A DNA stretch of 64,000 nucleotides from Daedaleopsis sinensis (Eukaryota; Basidiomycota; Agaricomycetes; Polyporales; Polyporaceae). Made by a program: the position numbers and the translations under genes. Positions 12,355 to 23,345 of the stretch are shown here, piece after piece (position 1 is the stretch's first letter; every line of letters begins with the position of its first letter). The notes beneath the pieces are model-generated. The model saw only the letters and a list, made by a program, of their open reading frames with translations. It ran no database searches and had not been told where the DNA came from. The stretch covers positions 4,588,001-4,652,000 of the forward strand of contig CM066301.1 of the NCBI GenBank assembly GCA_033807695.1, in the 5' to 3' direction.

Positions 12355-13054
12355 ACTCAGGCGAGGCTAGCGGCGGAACAAGTTGCTTGCTCCCGACCTA
12401 GAGCGGGCGCGAGGTTCCGGGCTACTCCCTGAGTGTATCGGATACTGTGTTCTGAGTGCGGGTCTGGAGGATGGCAGACGGTGGCGGAGAGGGTGTGTAA
12501 AGCTTATTCGTGGGGCGATGCGTACGTGTGTTCTGTATCCTGCTGACCCGGACTTGGTAGTTGTATGGTTCGCAAAGTGTTGTGTATTATAATAGCTCAC
12601 TCCCGTATTCCTAGGCCTTCCGAGCAGAATGTGCGAGTCGTGGGCAGCGGGTGAGGAGGCGAAGAGGCGGTCCGGGTGGGCGGATACTGCCAGAGAGACG
12701 AGCAGAAATGGCCGGAGAGACTCGGACAAACCGAGATGGCCAGAGAGACAAACCGAGACTCTGGGAGATTTCTGGGGGCATCTCTGCCCCTGGTTCTCCG
12801 GGAGGCTGGGGGTGATTTCTGGGCGGATTCCTGCCCTGGTTCTCCGGGAGGATGAAGAAGAGGCCCTGGGTTTCTGGGGAGACATGGCTGCTGGGTTTCT
12901 GTGTGGAGGCTGCTGGGTTTCTGGGTGGAGGCTGCTGGTTTGCTGGGGGAGGCGGGCCAGGGACTTTCAGGAGGAGGAGACCGCTGGGGTGATTTCTGGG
13001 AGGAGGAAGATGCATTGTATTCGCCGTACAGTAGTTCCAAGAAATATTGATTCA

Positions 13055-13974
13055 CTAGAACGGCCGTACATCCGTGTACCCCGCAAGCATGTCGTCCACA
13101 AACAGCACCTCCTCGTCCCCAATCCTCCCCGCGCTCCCGCCGTTCCATGCCCCGAGCGCGTGGTCAATCACATACAGCGCCGTGTGCGGCCCCTTCCTCG
13201 GGTGACGCAGCTCCCGCCCCTCCGGATTCGTCACCGGCCGCGCCCGCGCCAGCTTCGTGTCCGCCCGCTGACGGTGTTCCTCCCGCTCTCCCGCCTCCCC
13301 GCTCGCCGGTCCGAACAGCACGGGTTCGAGCGTGTGTGCGTGAAGCACCACCTGCCGTCCATGCGCCTCAGATGGTCCGCCGGTCGACATCCCACTCGCC
13401 GCGCCCGGGCCCGCCGTCGGACTCGGAGGCGGCACACCAGGGAGAATACTCTCCGGATCGTGCAGAGCACGCGCCCGCCGCTCCGGCGCCGCCCGCACGA
13501 ACTTCAGCTTCTTGTCGTCCCACAGCGCCCGGAGGATGAGCAGCGACTTGAGCCCGCCCTTTATCGAGCTCAAGTTCGCGAACGGCATCCCCTCCGGCCA
13601 TCCCTCCATCTCCACGTTGTACGTCCACACGATGATCCGCCCGTACCGCTCCGCCGTCCACCACATCTCTGCGCCCACCAGCCCCGTCCGCATGACTGAC
13701 ACCTGTTAGCATCGGACGCAGACAGTCGCCGTGAGCGCGAGAACTCACCGAGTGCGGCGTTGATGTCGCTCCGCAGACCCTCGCGCAGGACATCCCGCCG
13801 AGGCTTTCGCTTTCGTCGTGCTTTGGCGTCCGTCAGGACAGGGTCGAACGCAATGAACGACTGCGACTGTCACGGTAGCATAGAAAGTGAGGTAGGTTCA
13901 TGCCTGCAACTCGGCGTACTCACCATATCGAGTCGAGTCGAATCCGAGGAAGGGGTGCCCAGGAGAGGAGACAT
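13055..13974 (-). CDS. Gene B copy 2: unknown protein
   Basis: Exons 13974-13924, 13860-13749 and 13695-13055 by direct correspondence with copy 1 (offset 7577); 267 aa. Only a handful of substitutions separate the two copies, for example Ile to Leu in the segment before RALWDDKKL and Val to Ala in the Pro-rich part. The reading frame is intact. As for copy 1, I recognise no family; near identity of the two copies suggests recent duplication or homogenisation. Confidence 0.65.
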
Positions 13975-16900
13975 GGTGGTCAATGTACAACTTGAACTCG
14001 AAGGTTCAAGTCCGACCGTTCCTCCCAGATGCGACCTCGGTGATCTCGGACCTTGGTACATTACCATATCTTGTCGCTCGCCCTGCTCGGATCGGTCCGA
14101 CTAACCCTGTGGCCGCTCCAGACGCCTCAGAGCGCTCCGGTCTTCCATTCCTTGCGCTGTAGACAGATCATGAGCTTGTACATCATACAATCAATACACG
14201 AGCCCAGTACCACTCCTGCTCGTTCACGTACCAGAAATCATGCTGCACGACTGTGTGCGAGAGTCGCCCCATGCGGCGGCCGGCGAGGAGCTGCAGTCAA
14301 GAGAGCAGATCAGACGGAGGCTGAGGTCCGTGTGCCAGAGGGAAGGAGAGAGCCATTCGAAGAGCACCACCGTGCTGGCACTCGGCTCGGCTCGTTCGGG
14401 GAACGTTGCACGGTCGAGACTGCTTCAGTTGAACGCTTGAGCATGGCTCGCCCGCGTGTACACGCCGCCATGCGTGCCCTGCTTGACGTTTAGTGTCAAA
14501 GGTTAGCACGGATTTGTGAACAGACGTACCTATTCGTACACACGGAGACAGCCGTCTCGGGAGAGCGATAGCCATCTTCAGAAAGTCCGAGCTCAATCGG
14601 CTCTTGCGCCGAGTCGTTCAGGGCCGCCTTTCAGGCAGAACGTGTACGATGTCAGTCGTCCGAATACGAAGTGTTGCATGGCAACTCACCAGTCTGATGC
14701 CGCACATCGACCACATCCTAAGATCTGCTGCTGGACATACCTTGCAGACACTGCAGACTCGCACACGGAATGTCTGACAGTGTTGTCGCGGAGTTGCACG
14801 CCGGCGAGCGAGCAGTAGGACGGAAGTCAGAGGTGCCAGCTTTTTCAGAAGGGTGAATGGAAGCCGTGTCGGGCAGGAGAAACCATAGGGTTCCACCTCT
14901 GGCGCGTGGAATGGTTCAGCGCCGCGATCCGGACCCTTTCAGCAGAAGAAGTTCCCACTGGCAGCGTCCATCGTATGACGCCGTCTCCTGAGTACCAGCC
15001 AGCTGTAGACCGAGTACTGCACGTCCGGACTTACCGTTCCCATATCCGCGGGACTGTCCGTGACAGCTGGAGGTTGTCCAGAACATTTTACCGTCGCACA
15101 GAGACGTACCTACTAGTATTCGTACATAGCACTGACGAACAGTCCTACGGACTCGGAGAATCGAGCTTCGAGCTCATGGAGCCTGCTCAGGAGAGCAGCA
15201 CGGGGTGAAGCATCCGCTGAGTCCCGTCTCGAGAGCTCAGTGTGCTCTCGCTGAGGGACTCATGCCGATTAGTACCGCCCTGCGTGCCATCTAGCAGTTT
15301 AAATTCCGCATCCTGTAGGCTAGGTACATCAGATTGTCTGCCGTAGATTTCTATGTCGGCACTCACCAATCTCACAGTCCACGCCACACGACCCTGCATA
15401 GTACATTGAGCATCATACATGTACGCGGATTTACATCCAGTAGCGGACTTACTCGTGTACGGAGAGCCGAAAAGACGGACCGGATGAGCGTCGACTCAGG
15501 TCAAAATCAGACCGCGGTCATGGACGCCGAGAGCTGAATATTGAGGCAAGAATATGTGGAGCCGACTTGAGGCCAGGACGTGCTGATCGGCTCCTGCCAG
15601 TGCTCGGGGAATGAGCCAGGGTCGGGGACGGCGTCGAGCTGCCGCGCTCGCACTCGCACTCGCACTCGTAGTCGCATTCGCACTCGCACTCGCAGACTCC
15701 AACCGAGTCTCGTGAGTGCTCCGTGCTGCGTGCTCCGTGCTCTGCCCATCTACCCCTTCGTTCGCGAGGACTCAAATGCGCGGACCGTCGAGATGCACGC
15801 GCCCACTGCGCTCTGCGGGATCGACGTTGACCGTTCAACGACGGGCAGCAGCGCACTGGCACGTCGTCCTCTGCCCGGGTCGAGCACAAGCACGAGGTTG
15901 CGGTGGCGACGGACGACGCAGCGCGGCTGACAGCGGACGAGCTTCCGCGCCGTCTTCCCTCTCGGCGCGTCCGAGGAGGGCGAGCGACGGGAACCCGCTC
16001 TGGAGCACACGCTCGAGAAGCCGGATGTCTGAGTCCGGCCGCGGTGTTTCGCACACGGTGCAGTGTGCACGACGAGAGACTGGAACTCGCGATTGTCGTT
16101 GAGATACGCTGGATAGACATACCTGCGCGTGTTTGTTAGAGCGGTACATGGATAACTTGAAGACGGGGGCATGCAGCGTACCCACAGAGTGCACGAGTTC
16201 TGGGTCCGCGGGAGAGACACGAACGGTCAGGCCTCAGGGTCCGTCCTGACTGGGTTGTGATGGCGCTCGACTGCCGTGCTATCGCACGTCCGAGCGCACG
16301 CGGAGGCGAGCACCCTCCATACACATGTACGGCGGAGGGATCAGCCAGTCGCGCGGTGTCGGCCATCGGCCTCGTCCCTCGGCGGGATACCCAGATACGA
16401 CGGCGACTTGAGCCGTCGACTCCACGTCCTGCGCGTCGAGCACGAGTGCACGCCGTCCGCGCAGTGTGCACCTGCTCGAACGGCCTCGTTAGTATTCGAT
16501 GTGCAGGGCATGACACAGTCGCGACGGGAGAGCCCGCCGCGCGACTGGCCGCGGTGACCGAGCCATCCTCTCGTTGCTCGCTACCGGTCACCACGCACGT
16601 CCGCACACGCCGCCATGTGTGCGACGCATCTCGTGCCGAGTCCCGTCTCTCGGAGGGCCCATCGCGGCGGCGCGCCCCGTTATCGAGTCTAGATCTAGAC
16701 CGGCGCCGGCACGACTCGGATGGCGGCCGCATGCACGCACGACCTGGCAGGCCCTCTGGAGTCTGCGACGCCCGGACGCGAGAGCCTCACGTGTTGTGCG
16801 GCGTGCGAATGGGAGCACGGACGGGCGAGGAGGAGGAGGAGGAGGTACTTAGCCTCGCTCGCCGCGAGAGGCCCGGGAAGCCGCCCCCGTCCGAGTCCCA

Positions 16901-18494
16901 CCTCTGTCGCCGCTGCAACTCGCTCACCCGTCGTTGTGCACGCGGCGCGCGTCGTCGTCGAGCTTCTGTCTGGGTACGTACTCACCTCTGAGCTCCTCGC
17001 GTTCGGTGCGGCGCTGACTGCGTCGTCTCCAGCCCGTCGGCGTTGACGTAGCAGATCGCGGCGGCCTGCAGGGTGCGTGGCGGTGGCGAGTGCGTTGTCC
17101 GCCGCCGCGTCCGTCGTCGACTTGGAGCTTCTGTCCGGGTATGTACTCACCTTGGGGTCCTCGCGTTCGGTGCGCTGACTGCATCCTCTCCAGCCGTCGG
17201 CGACGGCGTGACGGACGGCGTCGGTCTGCAGGGTGCGTGACGGGCGCAGCCCGTGCGGGTTCGCGTTCGGGCGCACGCTGTAATGATGCTAAAGTTAGAG
17301 TTCGGACTTGAGATATCGCAGCGAGTACGTACGTACTTACTTTCGGTTCGCCGTGCCGTGCGGGGTCCGATTCTGACTGGATGCGGGCGATCGCATGGGT
17401 GCGTGTGACGGCGGACTCGGAGGGGTTTGTTCGGACGCTGGCATGTAGTTAGCATAGCGTGGTCAACGTACCTTGAACGTTAACGTTGCGCATGGTGCAC
17501 GGTGTGCCTGAGCGTCCCCCGAGTGGGAGTTTCAACCGCGCCAAGCGGAAGAGTCCATGCGTCCCGGCGAGTCGCAAAGACGAGCGGGCGTGGCGGGCCA
17601 CTCTTGCTGTCCGAAAATGAGGTGAGCACCCACACATCGGATGACGGGCAGGGGTCGACATCGCATCTAAATAGACGGACTCAAGCGATTATTGAATTCA
17701 TCTTACAAGAGCTACGTATACATGCCAGACTCGTCTCTCAAGATCTGACCACGCCGCGGCGTGTACAGGGTCGAGATGGAGAGAGCAGAGCGTGGACTGA
17801 CCTGTGTTGGCCGTCCAGTGATGTCGGCGACGTGCAACTGGGGGGCTGAAGGAATGGAGAGCGGAGGGTGGGGATGGGGACGTGTGCTGCTGACGTACTT
17901 GGCTGGCGAAAGCAGAGTGCAATCGAGGTCTGCACTTGGACATACACACCTTTGAGGCCATCGTCGGAGACGGTAGAGAGGCAAAGGTCAGTGTTCCTAC
18001 CAGAGAGATGCGGAAGTCTGAGGACATACGTGGAGATTGGCCATGAAGGGACAGCAGGACGGGCCTGCGTACGTCTGTGCGGCGACTGCTGAGAAGTCGA
18101 GGACGGAGTCGGACAGTGTCCAAGTCGGGGAAGGTCGAGTGGCAGAGAGAGCGAGTCCAAGTCCGAGTGCAGGCAGTGAGAGGGAGAGCGCTGCCCTGAA
18201 GGAGGATGTGCACAGACGTCGAGTGCAGGCGCCAGACGCATGACGTCGACGCATGACGTCACCTGTCCTTGGCACACCGTCGATCCCATTCCCATCCACG
18301 GCTTGTCCTCGACCATCATGCAGCTTCATCCATCCTAGCCTCCTCTTGCTCGCAGACAGCGGCCGTGTGACAGGAGGGCAGGTCCCCTAGTCACCTCGTC
18401 GTCACAACCGTTACCACCCGCCTCCCCCTCGTCTCCCAGCCTCGTCTCGCTCGCAGACAGCGGTGTCTGGCTCGGAATACATTCTTTGATCGCT

Positions 18495-19891
18495 ATGGAT
18501 CCGACTCAGCACATACCGTCCACCCCCTCCTCGTCGCGCAAACGGTCGCGCGAGAACGAGACTCCTAGCCAGAGGCAGAAGCGCGAGAAGGCGGCTGAAA
18601 GGCAGCGGCGGAAGCGCGAGCGCGACCGACTCGCCGGCCAGGCCGGCTTGCAGCAGAACATCCTCGCGATGGCCCAGCAACAGGCCCAGCAAGTCCCCCC
18701 GCCACAGATGGAGGTTGCGCCCCCACCCATGTCGTCCCCCGAGGAGGAGCAGCTCGCGAACGAGTACAAGGGCGGGGACCTCACCGCCGAGGATGTGGCC
18801 AAGCGGGACCGCATCAGGGCCGCCGCGCGAGAACGGCAGCGGAAGCACCGCGCGCTCGCCAAGGCCCGCAAGCTGCGCGAGCTCGGGCTCGACATGGGCA
18901 ACGAGATCCTCCCGGGCATGGACGAGGTCCAGTACCGGATGAACGCCGAGGGCCAGTACCAGCCCGTCATGGAGATGCCCCCGCACCCACACCCGCACTC
19001 GCAGCCGCACCCGATGCACGAGCCCCCGTTCCCGCAGGGCCAGCCGTTGGGCGGGCAGACGTTCGCGAGCACCCTCCTGCTCTCCTTCTCGTGCGCGCCG
19101 CTCCTCAAGCAACACCTCCTCCGGACGCTCTCCATGACGAACGAGGAGCTTGCGTCTCTCGAGCCGATCATCGCTCAGGCCTGGGATCACTGGGATCAGC
19201 AGGTGCGAATCTCTCGCCACTAGTTCCATCTACCGCTGCTTACTTTGCATGCATTCGACCCATCTCCCCGCGTCTACCTCCTCTCCGCGTACCTCTGCAT
19301 GCATCTGGTCACATTCTCCGCCTATTCCATCTTCATTGAACACACTATGAACACACTACATGCATGACCCACCTCTACCCAATCGCTACTCACTGTGCCT
19401 GCATCCGGCTCCTCCTTGCGCACCCACAGCGACGGATGCATTATGTTCAAGCCCAGCACGCGCCCAAGCCCCCCGACAACTCAGCGCTCACCGACCCCGC
19501 CGCGAACTACCCCCCAATGGGCGAGCACGTTCAAGGACATCCGTACGTGCACGACCCCGCGCAGGCGACGAACGATTTTCGCGCGCGCTTCCACCGGCCG
19601 CTCGTTGCACCTTCGCCCTTCCGTTCCACGGTCGTCGGCGGTTCTACGCCTGCGGATGGTAATGCGCAGCAGCAGCAGCAGCAGATGTCTGCGTCCGCGC
19701 CCCCTGGAGGGCCGTCCGTCCCATCGGCCTCGGGGGTCAACGGAGCGGCGACGGCGGGAGAAGGATCGATCAGCGCGGGCACCAGTGTGCAGGAGCAACG
19801 TACGGTCCCGAACGCGGCGACGATCGACCCGCAGCTGGGCCAGGCGCGAGACGAGGCGGCAGGGGTAGCAGGCAAGCTCGAGCGGTCATAA
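18495..19891 (+). CDS. Gene A copy 3: basic, Gln/Pro-rich protein, collinear form
   Basis: Exon 1 18495-19202, intron 19203-19429, exon 2 19430-19891; 389 aa. Here the segment 18843-18968 reads as a charged, Ala/Leu/Lys/Arg-rich helix directly continuing the second basic repeat (AARERQRKHRALAKARKL), followed by an acidic/aromatic stretch. This continuity suggests copy 3 carries the ancestral, functional form and copies 1 and 2 the altered one. It is the last gene of the array; the copy 3 break follows 275 bp after its stop codon. Confidence 0.8.
18843..18968. other. Segment of gene A in presumed ancestral orientation
   Basis: This is the 126 bp stretch found inverted at 3708-3833 and 11301-11426. 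It is judged ancestral because its translation continues the basic helix without a change of composition, whereas the inverted versions give an Arg/Gly/Pro/Cys-rich stretch. Confidence 0.85.
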
Positions 19892-20166
19892 ACTCAGGCG
19901 AGGCTAGCGGCGGAACAAGTTGCTTGCTCCCGACCTAGAGCGGGCGTGAGGTTCCGGGCTACTCCCTGAGTGTATCGGATACTGTGTTCTGAGTGCGGGT
20001 CTGGAGGATGGCAGACGGTGGCGGAGAGGGTGTGTAAAGCTTATTCGTGGGGCGATGCGTACGTGTGTTCTGTATCCTGCTGACCCGGACTTGGTAGTTG
20101 TATGGTTCGCAAAGTGTTGTGTATTATAATAGCTCACTCCCGTATTCCTAGGCCTTCCGAGCAGAA

Positions 20167-20677
20167 ACTGCTTTCAGCAAATTCCGAGCTTCCTCGTCGA
20201 AACTCGTCTCGTGAGTTAGTCAGTGCTTATCCTCGACACTATTGGGCACTTCGCGGCGGTGTGGTTCTCATCCTGCAGACGGGTTTGTCCACAGGATCGC
20301 CTTCGCCTTGGCGCGTTTCCTAGGCAATACACTTGCAACGTGATAGGTTGAACAACGATCAAACTCACTCTTTCAAGTTCGTGTTACTCAGAGGCTAGCA
20401 GAACCCCACATTTCCGTCAAATATCATCAATCACCGTCTTATGCAACCAACCTTGAATGCTTCAAAGTCTCACCGGAGTCACCCGGGGCTGGACACTGGT
20501 TTCTCGCCTCGGATAGAATTGACGGCATAAGGATTCCACGCTACGCCTAATGAATGTACAGGGCTCGTCGAACCAACTTCCAGTTGCGTCTGACTCCAAC
20601 GAAGCAGGAACATGTTAGAGAACAGGTAACGATGCAGGGGGGCAGCGGACTCCGGAGATGCTCGGTCACGCCTTCCC
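20167..20677. other. Unique sequence after the array break
   Basis: The first 0.5 kb of non-repeated sequence beyond the truncated third copy. It is less GC-rich than the array. No gene, RNA or mobile-element end is visible at the junction. Confidence 0.6.
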
Positions 20678-21785
20678 TCATGACATGATCAGCTCCGAGT
20701 GCTTCAAGATGTCGCGGACTTCATCCTCGCCGAACAGAACAGACTCCGCGCCGCCGAATGACTCCAACACGACCTGGTACGTTGTGTCCACATCGCCGCC
20801 CTCGCCCACCACCTCCATTGTGAACGAAGCGACGTGCCACTTTGCCGTGGCATCACCCAGGGCCAATTGGGCGTCGGCGAGCGGGGTGTACATGAATCGC
20901 TTCCCGATGAGGGTGCGCGGGTTGCTCATGTACTCCTTGATGCGGTCGTCTGCAGAACCCCGCAGGGGGGATGTGGAAGCAGGAGCAGAGGGGCCAGGTG
21001 TCTGACTGTGTCCTGTTTGGATGGGCGGGTTCGATGGATTGCGGCCCTGGGACTGGTTAGGAGGCATTGCCAACGTAAACCCCAAGGACTGAGGTATGTG
21101 CACGTACTGCCTGGTCATTGTCTTCATAACCGCCTGTTCAACTGTTGGCGGGTGGTCCATCCAGGCGTAGTAGACCTTGTATTGATAGAACACCATCATA
21201 GCTGAAGAAGCACAATGAACGCGTAGAACACGCCTATTGCGCCGGAGACCCCCTCAGCCGACTCACTCTTCTGCATCCTTCGGCGGCGTCAGTTCGTCGA
21301 TCTTCTCGTCGACAGCCTTCAGGTAAGAATCAGGTTCCTCGCCGAACTTGACAAACTGCTCGGGGGAGATGTTCTCCGCTCCCTCCCCGCTGTCATGGAG
21401 TTTCTGGATGAGCTGCATACTGCCTGCTTGGTCCTGGCTCAGGATCTCGGCATCCTCGCTAGCAATCTGTACGTATCGAGCCAATTGACGACCAAGCTTC
21501 TCCGTATCGACTTTTGCCCCGCGGGTATCTTGTATATGTCGCCAGTCGGCCAGTTGGTGTCTTCGCCCTGCGTCGTCGGGTTCATGTTAGCGAGCTCGAG
21601 GATGTAGTAAAGATAGAGAACCACCAGTCACCGCTGGCGCGGCAGCGCGTTGTCTTCGTTACGAAAGGTTGCGAGAGGTTTTGGCTGTAATTTGTATCAG
21701 TGGGCGTCGTTTGGTATAAGCGATGATGCTGGTAGAGGTTCAAGCTCAAACTGTCACCATGCTTCGCTGATTCAAAAAGCATCAC
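20678..21785 (-). CDS. Unknown multi-exon protein, gene or recent pseudogene
   Basis: Minus-strand model: exon 1 21785-21632, intron 21631-21568 (64 bp), exon 2 21567-21267, then an exon ending at 20678. Exons 1 and 2 join cleanly and give an acidic, helical region (QIASEDAEILSQDQAG, PEQFVKFGEEPDSYLKAVDE). The last exon is strongly protein-like: a Pro/Ser linker, then a beta-rich segment (RTLIGKRFMY, KWHVASFTMEVVG, VLFGEDEVRDIL). The normal-sized 65 bp intron after exon 2 (acceptor at 21202) puts the last exon out of frame. Only a 33 bp intron at 21266-21234, or a second tiny intron, restores it. So the gene either uses an unusually short intron or has a frameshift. Family not recognised. Confidence 0.5.
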
Positions 21786-21914
21786 GTCGAATGGAGAGAC
21801 AATAGTGTGATGTCTAAAAGTCTCTGAGACTTACAAGTGGACGGAGCAGACAATAGTCTGGTGACGGGCCAGGTTTCTGCGTCGAAGGCACCCCTCGCGG
21901 AGAAAGCACCTGAA

Positions 21915-21922
21915 TATATAAA
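21915..21922 (+). promoter_or_regulatory. TATA box of the first Kre9-like gene
   Basis: TATATAAA lies 110-117 bp upstream of the ATG at 22032. Similar boxes precede the Kre9-like genes at 61675 and 63565 at about the same distance. Confidence 0.6.
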
Positions 21923-22031
21923 GTCCAAGGATTGCAACCATCAGTGCTGAAAACGATTCATCCTGCTACCCACCCTCATCGCCCAAGTAAGAGCGAACTC
22001 ACACTCCTTTGATCAACAAATACCTTTACAT

Positions 22032-22746
22032 ATGACCTCAATCGCGAAGTACACGAACCTGCTACTTCTGCATATCGCAGCTTGCGCTCTTTCCTACACT
22101 CGCCTGATCGCTGCCGCGCCCCCCGACGGCCTCCACCGGCGAGACGCCACACCCTCCTCGGTCGGGATTGACATCATGTATCCCAACTCCGAGACGGAAT
22201 GGTGGGTCGGGCAGTGGCACAACATCACATGGTGAGTCGCCTCCCTCGAGTACTAGGACGTTGACGGGGTTACGACGAGGCGCGCCACACACAGGGACCC
22301 GTGCTCGCTTCCGGAAGGCCTGGACGACGGCACGCTGGGCACGTTCTACCTCTTGAATAACGAGACGAACATGGATCCCGGTGAGCAGTACCAGTACAGA
22401 GCACCCGAAGTTGTAGCGTCACTGACTCGTGGTCATGGTGTGTCCCACAGTGCCACTCGTGAACACGACAGAGTGGTCAACAGATCGAGTCCAGCTCGTA
22501 GATCCCATCCCGTCCGATGTGGCGGACAGCGCAGCATATAGGATCGGACGTACGTGTTCCAACGGTTGATTCTTGCGACAATGTAGCTCATCTTCGGTCC
22601 CACTGTTTGCAGTGGTCCTAGGCGACAACCCGAGCATTACCGGGAAAGGCTGCGATGTCGACGTGAGCTGTGGCGAGCCCTTTTCTATCAGCAATGGCAC
22701 GGAGGCGAGCGCTGGAGCGGACCCTGAGGATGATTGCATAGATTGA
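22032..22746 (+). CDS. Kre9/Knh1-like small secreted protein 1, Cys-containing variant
   Basis: Exons 22032-22231, 22295-22380, 22451-22549 and 22613-22746; 172 aa. The N-terminus is a signal peptide (hydrophobic LLLLHIAACALSYT), followed by a probable KR-like cleavage (HRRDA). The mature part starts with the Kre9/Knh1-family pattern: aromatic/proline segment, WWVGQWHNITW, an intron directly after the Trp, then a short strand containing an N-linked glycosylation site. This family (the Ser/Thr-rich GPI-anchored or Kre9/Knh1 domain) is associated with fungal cell walls. The C-terminus departs from the family: in place of the usual SPKFTI ending it has a Cys-containing stretch (GCDVDVSCG). Splice phases (2, 1, 1) match the other four paralogues. 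No GPI signal is evident. Confidence 0.8.
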
Positions 22747-23345
22747 ACGATGTGCTGCAGGCCAGTGTAGCTGTAACCTAGTCATTTCAATTCATTGCCG
22801 CAGAATGGCACAAGATCCACATACCGGTTTACACGAGTGTGCTTGAGAGGAGAACTAAAGTGGGATCTTGAGTAATGTAGTTACGACTGCTGGAACAACG
22901 CAATGCTTGAATCTCGATTTCGTTGCAATATGTCAGAACACGACCGTAGTTAGGTGTACATGTTCATACAACTGCAGCACCGACTGTAAGAGTGTTGATC
23001 CGAGGGCTGAAACTCGCACACGTCGTCAGATCCTGTAAGTGATTGTGATGAGATGACACTGTAATGCAGACCAGTCCTAACAAAACAACACAACACCTCC
23101 GAGTCGAGGGGTTGCGTTATCTCAGTTGCCAGTGTAGTGCAGACCGTTGTCTATTGTTCCCGCATACAATACGCAGAACATACTACCGCTGCACCTAGAA
23201 GAGAAGCGTTTCAGCAGGGCAGACATAAGAGACGGGAGCGGACCAGTACCTATGATCACACTAACCCACACCCCCGTCGGACAGGCTCCTTTACCACACA
23301 CTCTCTTATATTTCTCCAACCGCTCACATACCTATTAGCATACAG
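22747..23345. other. Intergenic, Kre9-like genes 1 and 2
   Basis: No gene seen. The last 50 bp contain a TATATTT motif (23307-23313), only 33-39 bp before the next start codon, so its role as a TATA box is doubtful. Confidence 0.5.

Larger units (their letters stand above)
7595..15176. repeat. Tandem array, unit copy 2
   Basis: Second full copy of the unit, 7582 bp. Visible differences from copy 1: about 17 extra bases near 7918-7935, a shorter hexamer repeat near 8078-8100, two extra CAG codons in gene A, and one fewer 24-bp repeat unit near 12890-12940. It shares the inverted segment of gene A with copy 1, so copies 1 and 2 are closer to each other than to copy 3, or have been homogenised. 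Confidence 0.97.
15177..20166. repeat. Tandem array, truncated unit copy 3
   Basis: Third copy, matching unit positions 1 to 5030 and stopping abruptly at 20166. Copies 1 and 2 continue there into the gene A/gene B spacer, while copy 3 runs into unrelated sequence. Gene A is present in full; gene B would lie beyond the break and is absent. Gene A here keeps the orientation judged ancestral for the 126 bp segment that is inverted in copies 1 and 2. A short repeat near 18150 is 54 bp shorter than in the other copies. Confidence 0.96.

Noticed and set aside
1..20166. Array as an assembly artefact
   Set aside because: Copies differ by an inversion, several repeat-length changes and scattered substitutions, which a duplicated contig would not show.
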